From Asterias amurensis (lineage: Eukaryota; Echinodermata; Asteroidea; Forcipulatida; Asteriidae), in contig NC_092665.1 in NCBI RefSeq assembly GCF_032118995.1, positions 12,938,512 to 13,002,511 on the forward strand: 64,000 nt of DNA, in the 5' to 3' direction. Position 1 is the first letter of the stretch. The number at the start of each line of letters is the position of its first letter. Shown one piece after another: positions 58,691-64,000 of this stretch. A program made the position numbers and the translations under genes. The notes under the pieces are model-generated. The model ran no database searches. It had not been told where the DNA came from and saw only the letters and a program-made list of their open reading frames with translations.

Positions 58691-58924
58691 GAGTTACTGA
58701 ATTCTTTTTGTTGATGAGTGTTTTACAAATGTAATTGTATGCTTTGAACCGTGCTACTGCGGACCGGGGACGGGTGGTCTCCCGCATGGGATCCTTGTGT
58801 ATATTTTTATCACCCATAGCCACACTTGTTAAATCCCCCGCTATGGGATCATTTGTTTCGGTCGATACTGTATTTGCTGACCGGCAAGACTGCTGTGTGT
58901 GTTTTGTCTTAAGTCCAGTCCTCT

Positions 58925-59302
58925 GTTTGTGTCTGTTTTTTGTTTTGTTTCAGTGTTTACTAATTATTCTTTGTAAACATGCATATGCATTGAGACCTGC
59001 TGTTATATTTTGTTCATTGGTGGCTCGACTCGACCACGGACCTCAACGATTCACTTGACATTATTTATAATCTCAATGCATATGCAGGTCATAAGGGACC
59101 ATTGCCTACAAGCTTTGCTTCTTAAATGGATCCCTCCGCAGTGTCAACATTGTTATGCATCTATTTCTTCAAACCTATGTTGTGAAACAATTTTTTTTCA
59201 TTGTTGTAATAATTTCTTGTGACTGCTGTTTGATATTGTTTTTTTTTGTTTTTTTGTCTTTTGATACTGTGGAAATAAAATGAACCTTGAACCTTGAACC
59301 TT
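58925..59302 (+). mobile_element. Probable LINE 3' end with TTGAACC tail
   Basis: T-rich sequence ending CTGTGGAAATAAAATGAACC and then a TTGAACC repeat (three units). This kind of end is typical of 5'-truncated CR1/L2-type LINEs. No ORF is left. The pair TGCATATGCATTGAGACCTG and ATCTCAATGCATATGCAGGT at 58980-59090 is an internal inverted repeat. Confidence 0.5.
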
Positions 59303-61046
59303 GAGTTACCATTTAGTACACTTATCGCAAAGAAAAGGGGCTTGCCTCTGTGTTTCTGGCAGTGGCCTACTGGGAACCCCATCATCTTCTTGGCCCATTT
59401 TAATATCTTAAGGCCAAAATCTCTCAAGACACTATCCATGATGAGGCCTCCTTAATTTGAAGAAAAAAAGAAGAAAAAAAAGAAAATCTGGGTGTGGTTG
59501 TCTTAAAATAAAAGCATAATTCCCAGTTCACTTTAACTTGTCTAAGATTATCAGTGTTAATTGAAACATTTCATATCTCACTGCAAGTAAAAAATCAGTC
59601 CAAACATTGGAAAGGATGTATTCTATTAGAAGAAAGTTTGAACGGAATGGCGACCATAATTAATTTGTTGTCCAGGGGTCTAAAGTTGGCGTGAGGGGGT
59701 AATATTGATTCACAGAGTGGAAATTAACGATTAGCCCGATACGGTTTATTTTGGGAAACCAACTGAAAATCAGATCCTGTGGTTGTAATTTGAGATGGCT
59801 CGCCGGGTAAATCAAATTATAAACCTAACAAGATTTTTGTTGGATAACAGGGCAAGGGTTTATCAGAACGTCCTAAGGGTAACTGTAACCGGTACTCATG
59901 GGGGATCAAGTCAGTCTCTAATAGATGTATTGTCTTACTAGCGAATCGATACAAACTAAGTATTCAATTTCAACTTCTCCTGGGATCTACAGTGTTTTTA
60001 AAAAGTGAATCAGTTTTGGGAGATCAGAATGACAACAAACAACGCTGTCTGTATTTCTCAAACCATCCCATTTTAAATGATCTCTGTTCCTTTACCTGTT
60101 CCCGTACTTCGTCCGTGACCCCTTCTCCCTTCCCTGAGTTAGAAGCTAACCTTTACCCTTCCCCTCTCCTCCCCTGTTGATGTTGATGTTGCTGTTGATA
60201 TTGTTGTTGTTGTTATGTTGTTTTGTTTTTGTTTTTGTTTTGCTTTGATCTGGCAGATACATGCTGCAATAGAAATGGATCCGGCATAGATTAGTTAAGG
60301 GTAACAGTGGCCATTATTATAAGTGACAATACCTGTAGGCACAACAAGAATCTCTAAATCCACTTGAAAGCCTATTCACTCTGTGTGCATTTCACCGTGG
60401 GAAAACTGTCCATACAATGGAAACAGTACTTTTTATCCCTGGGCAGAATAAAATATGAACAAACGTCAAATAAATAAAAAAAGCTGGAATGGTAAAGATG
60501 ACAGAGGAAGAGTAAACTTGAAAAACAATACTGTATGTGTTGGTTGAGTGTTGGCTTTAAGTGCTGCTACTGGCTTGGTTACTCTCTTACAATCAATACG
60601 AGGTAGCTTTTGGTGTCAGTCATACACAGCGAGCAAGGCAACAGAAAACCTGAAACAAATTTCTGTGCAACTCCCTTGTGATTGAAAGGCTGTAACAAAG
60701 TGTCAAAAATTAGCTGCCGCTAAATTATGATGATTATAATGTCTTTAAATCAAGAGGGTACACAGCGGGATGTGTTTACACTTGAAACTTACCAACAAGA
60801 AACACTTCATAATTATTCAGTCATGGCCTTTTACAACTATTTCTGACCAGTTAAAAAAGAGAAAAGTTATTAGTCACAACCTCAGAACAAAGTTTAAAAA
60901 TATTATATTATGAAAAAAATCCTCATCAAAACCACGACCTTGTGACATTTTGTTTTACTATGGGTGGAACTTCCACTGATTTGCACGCTGGTTTGATGAG
61001 CGGCGCGTGCATTTCCCACGTTGACATAGTTGTATACCAAAAACGT
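59303..61046. other. Intergenic DNA
   Basis: A/G-rich run near 59462-59485 and a GTT-rich stretch at 60178-60240. Otherwise nothing recognised. Confidence 0.45.
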
Positions 61047-61437
61047 TTAACGGAACACGTTGCCTTTGATCGGACGAGTTGGTCAAAACAAAAGCGTTTG
61101 TAACCGTTTTTTATAAAATGCATATGGTTGGAAAGATGTTTTAAAAGTAGAATACAATGATCCACACAAGTTTGCCTCGAAATTGCGTGGTTTTCCTTCT
61201 ACTGTGCGAACTAACATGGTCGGCCATTTATGGGAGTCAAAATTTTGACCCCCATAAATGGCCGACGTGTTAGTCGACGAGGTAAAAGGAAAACCACGCA
61301 ATTTCGAGGCATGTTTGTGTGGATCATTGTATTCTACTTTTACAACAGCTTTCTACCCATATGCATTTTATAAAAAACGGTTACAAAGGCTTTTCAAAGA
61401 CCAACTCGACCGATCCAAGGCAACGTGTTCCTTTAAC
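61047..61437. mobile_element. TTAA-bounded long palindrome, family D
   Basis: TTAACGGAACACGTTGCCTT at the left and AAGGCAACGTGTTCCTTTAA at the right; the arms, almost 195 bp each, pair nearly throughout and meet at about 61241 (CCATTTATGG / CCATAAATGG). Copies are at 51013-51253 and, as a half, 20284-20440. Confidence 0.85.
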
Positions 61438-61443
61438 GGAAGG

Positions 61444-61518
61444 ATGTATCAAAAGTTGTTGGACTTGACATTTCCTATTGACCCAGGAAACACCGAGGAC
61501 ATTTCAGAGAATCTTGAC
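61444..61518 (+). CDS. Candidate coding exon of an unrecognised gene
   Basis: ATG at 61444 opens 25 codons (MYQKLLDLTFPIDP, then GNTEDISENLD) that end at a good donor, GAC|GTAAGA, in phase 0. Base use and residue mix look coding-like, unlike the surrounding DNA. It starts 7 bp after a TTAA palindrome, so a true upstream part could be missing or this could be a first exon. I do not recognise the protein. It could be chance. Confidence 0.3.
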
Positions 61519-61742
61519 GTAAGACTTGTAGTTTTTATTCACGTGATTTTTGCCGGATAAAATGTCTCGAGTTCAAACTTGAACTCTATCCTCTATAGTG
61601 TGAACAGGAAAGAATAGCAAAGCATTGGCATTTGAAGATAGAGTATTTTTCAGATCTCAGCAAAACTTTTAAATTCAATTGGCATATTCAAGAACAGTTT
61701 GAAGTCCTACATGTCTACAGAAGCGTTTGGTCGACTTTATTA

Positions 61743-61747
61743 TTGAT

Positions 61748-61827
<80 letters not shown>

Positions 61828-61830
61828 GCT
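61743..61830 (+). repeat. TTG microsatellite, about 28 units
   Basis: Uninterrupted TTG/GTT repeat from 61747 to about 61829. Confidence 0.97.
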
Positions 61831-62370
61831 TTGGTTTTTGGCTGATCAGCACAGCTTGCAGCAGCTATCGAGGTCTTGTAAAAGTTTTGATTATTTTTAT
61901 TATGGTTAGTTTTCAAAGGCCAAATTTTCTTCTACTGCACAGCAATTAACTTCGAAAAACTTTGGTATGATACTAGTTTGACCTGGTAACTTCATGCACA
62001 GTGAATGCATTTTGACTTTACATGACCCAATAATGATAATGCTCTATTTTCCCAATTGCTGAGATAAAATCAACTTTGCTTTTGCAATTGATGTGAAGCA
62101 TGGTTCACTTTAAACTGTTGTTGCAACATCAGGATTGTTGACGTCACAATTGCAGGATGTACAGTTTGACTTCCTGGGTTGTTGTCAGTGAAATCTAGAC
62201 TATAGGAAGTCTAATGTTATTGATGGCAATTTTCAGAGAATAATTTTGGGTTGAACCATGCTTGAACAAAGAACACAATTTACTGAAGCGAAACTTGATC
62301 CTGCTGGACCTTCAAATTTATCCAGTCAGTTTCCCCATGTGGTGTACTGCTTGATATGTGACATTAAATG
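61831..62370. other. Intergenic or intronic DNA
   Basis: Between the TTG microsatellite and a LINE tail. If the exon at 61444 is real this is its intron. Nothing else seen. Confidence 0.4.
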
Positions 62371-62734
62371 TAACATCCCAAAGTCTTTTTAAATCGCAAC
62401 TCAAAACTTTTCTTTTTAAGATAGCCTTCGGTAATGTGTAGTGAGTTTTGTATATTTTAGTTTTAATGTTATGGTCTCTATTTGAGTGTTGCTCTCTTGT
62501 ATCAAAGTTGCATTTTTTTTACATTTACAGCCTTTATTGTTTTAGGGTGTTAATGCACTTTTTTGCTTGTAAAGTTGTATATCTACTTTGCTTATACATT
62601 TTTACGGATGTTCTTTTCTTTAAACTTTTCACTTATTGTATGTCATTTTCTTAATCTTTTGCAATTTTTACTGTCATGCGCCCTCGAACAGGCTGGTCCT
62701 GGAGAGAGCGCAATATAAGATCAATTAATTATTA

Positions 62735-62782
<48 letters not shown>
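62371..62782 (+). mobile_element. 5'-truncated LINE 3' end (CR1/L2-like)
   Basis: The first 60 bp read SLFKSQLKTFLFKIAFGNV and a stop, the usual C-terminus of CR1/L2 ORF2 (F-K-x-x-L-K-T-x-L-F). A T-rich 3' UTR, GAGAGCGCAATATAAGATC and a long ATT repeat (about 62727-62782) follow. Confidence 0.65.
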
Positions 62783-62783
<1 letters not shown>

Positions 62784-63199
62784 CCCTCTCCTGTCCCTTC
62801 CCAGGTTGTAAACTTGAATGTGATCCCTGGCTGTATGGCAGGTTGAATGCAACCTAAACTAAGTTATTGAAACAAATTTGGAAATCAACAATATTAGGGT
62901 TTGCGTCATATTAATCTGTCACTCTAGTCACTGTTTCTTTGTTCAACCCCAAATTGTTACTCTCTTAAAGTCTAAAACTGAATGAAATTCCATCTAATCA
63001 ATTGAAACTAGAGACAATCATCTGCGGGTAGTCACTTGTTTCAATTGATATGAGTGAGTTTCAGTTTATTATTCCTTCTGTCGGTTTCCATTCTCGTTAT
63101 GTTGCTAAACAGGCTTTCAACAAGTACCAGCATAGAGTAATAGAAATAACTTAATATTATGCCCTTTTTAACATTACAGTAGGCCTATAGCATGTCATA

Positions 63200-63315
63200 T
63201 CCATTTAATCAAGATGTACTGAGTATACAGTGCTAATCAAGAAGTACTGAGTATACAGTGCTAACACTGCATCGGTATGGGTAAAAAAATATATTAAAAA
63301 AAATAAGATGTACTG
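63200..63315 (-). repeat. Dispersed repeat with 29-bp tandem duplication
   Basis: ACTGAGTATACAGTGCTAA occurs twice (63219 and 63248). On the minus strand the block matches 35015-35120 (TTTTTTACCCATACCGATG). Confidence 0.5.
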
Positions 63316-63401
63316 AGTTGGACATTTGTGAATTAGCAGAGCTGCTTTCTAAGTACAATTTTGAAATATTTTTGCTAAACCAAATCTTGACTGTGTGTCT
63401 A

Positions 63402-63502
63402 ATAGTCCCTTGGCCTATGGTTCTGCCTGCTGAAGTCTCAGACAAGCTCTCCTTTGTCAAGTCTCAGCTCAACTCAATTTGCTCCAGTTCAGTCAATCAC
63501 AA
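63402..63502 (+). CDS. Candidate coding exon, weak
   Basis: An AATAG acceptor lies at 63397-63401 and a GTAATG donor follows ATCACAA. The best frame reads PWPMVLPAEVSDKLSFVKSQ and then LNSICSSSVNH. It looks more coding-like than nearby DNA, but its phase does not join directly to the exon at 61444-61518, so an intermediate exon would be needed. No family recognised. Confidence 0.22.
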
Positions 63503-64000
63503 GTAATGTTTGTTTGCATTTGTTTGCTTGTTTGTTTTTTTGGACTAAGACTGATTTACAATCTAGTGTATAGACTGACCTTGCTCACAGCTTGATCCTT
63601 TGATCACACATTGTAAAGATATTGTAATAATCATTGGTGGTATATAACCCTGACCCCACAGGGGCTGTTTCTGCTCAAACAAAAATGTTTTCTATAAAAC
63701 CATTTAAAGTGCCTTCATAAAAAAGCACTATCCATTGTCCAGAGCATCTATAAATTGGGGTCAGATTTAAGGGAGTTGACACTTAGGCTATCCTATTAAA
63801 AACTATTGATCAGAACAAAAATCATGAATATGGGGTATATTTAAGCTTAATAGATTGTTGAACCTGAGGCAGTTTTTATAGTATGTTTTACTTATGGGCT
63901 TATTTGTGTCACTCAATTTTCTTGATTTTTTGGGGTGGAAAATCGTTAAAGAGGTGCAGTAAAATTTATCTTCTGACTTTGATCTCTGGTGTTATATGTT
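63503..64000. other. Right edge, nothing recognised
   Basis: AT-rich DNA without open frames, repeats or sites that I can name. Confidence 0.4.

Noticed and set aside
58735-59058. 107-codon plus-strand frame
   Set aside because: Translation of a LINE-like 3' UTR; no domain.
61632-61949. Poly-Cys and poly-Leu open frames
   Set aside because: Translations of a TTG microsatellite.
1-64000. CRISPR arrays, operons or bacterial features
   Set aside because: All genes are spliced and no spaced direct repeats of CRISPR type exist; the satellite at 57031 has no spacers.

Overview
The window is metazoan nuclear DNA with spliced genes, GT-AG introns, AT-rich introns and many short non-autonomous transposons. 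The gene set (FHAD1, PARK7, EstB-type serine hydrolases with a membrane anchor) and the repeats (tRNA-derived SINEs, palindromic MITEs, CR1/L2-like LINE tails) point to an invertebrate deuterostome, most likely an echinoderm and perhaps a sea star. That assignment is inference; no alignment was run.

Layout: (1) 1-3765 is mostly repeats, with one probable first exon of a minus-strand gene resembling 2'-5' oligoadenylate synthetase that leaves the window on the left. (2) 3766-23482 holds three tandem plus-strand genes of one family, 7 exons each with the same intron phases. They encode 429, 431 and 431 residue beta-lactamase-fold serine hydrolases with an N-terminal membrane anchor and intact S-x-x-K, Tyr and H-P-G motifs. 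Copies 2 and 3 are recent duplicates and copy 1 is older. (3) 26296-45756, minus strand, is a complete 27-exon FHAD1 orthologue of about 1485 residues: FHA domain, Pro-rich linker, long coiled coil. (4) 46535-49843, plus strand, is a complete 6-exon PARK7/DJ-1 gene of 186 residues, head-to-head with FHAD1 across a 778 bp shared upstream region that contains an RFX X-box match and an NRF1-like site. (5) 49844-64000 has no confident gene. It carries nested MITEs, a nine-unit 126/129 bp satellite, LINE and SINE tails, a long TTAA-bounded palindrome and two weak exon candidates that may belong to a gene running off the right edge.

The three hydrolases probably act as a small secreted or membrane-bound family with diverging specificity. 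FHAD1 and PARK7 are functionally unrelated but share a promoter region. The repeat landscape is dominated by a roughly 385 bp TTAA-ended MITE with 14 copies or fragments, mostly in introns and gene flanks. Exon coordinates below were read by eye from splice sites, reading phase and paralogue comparison.
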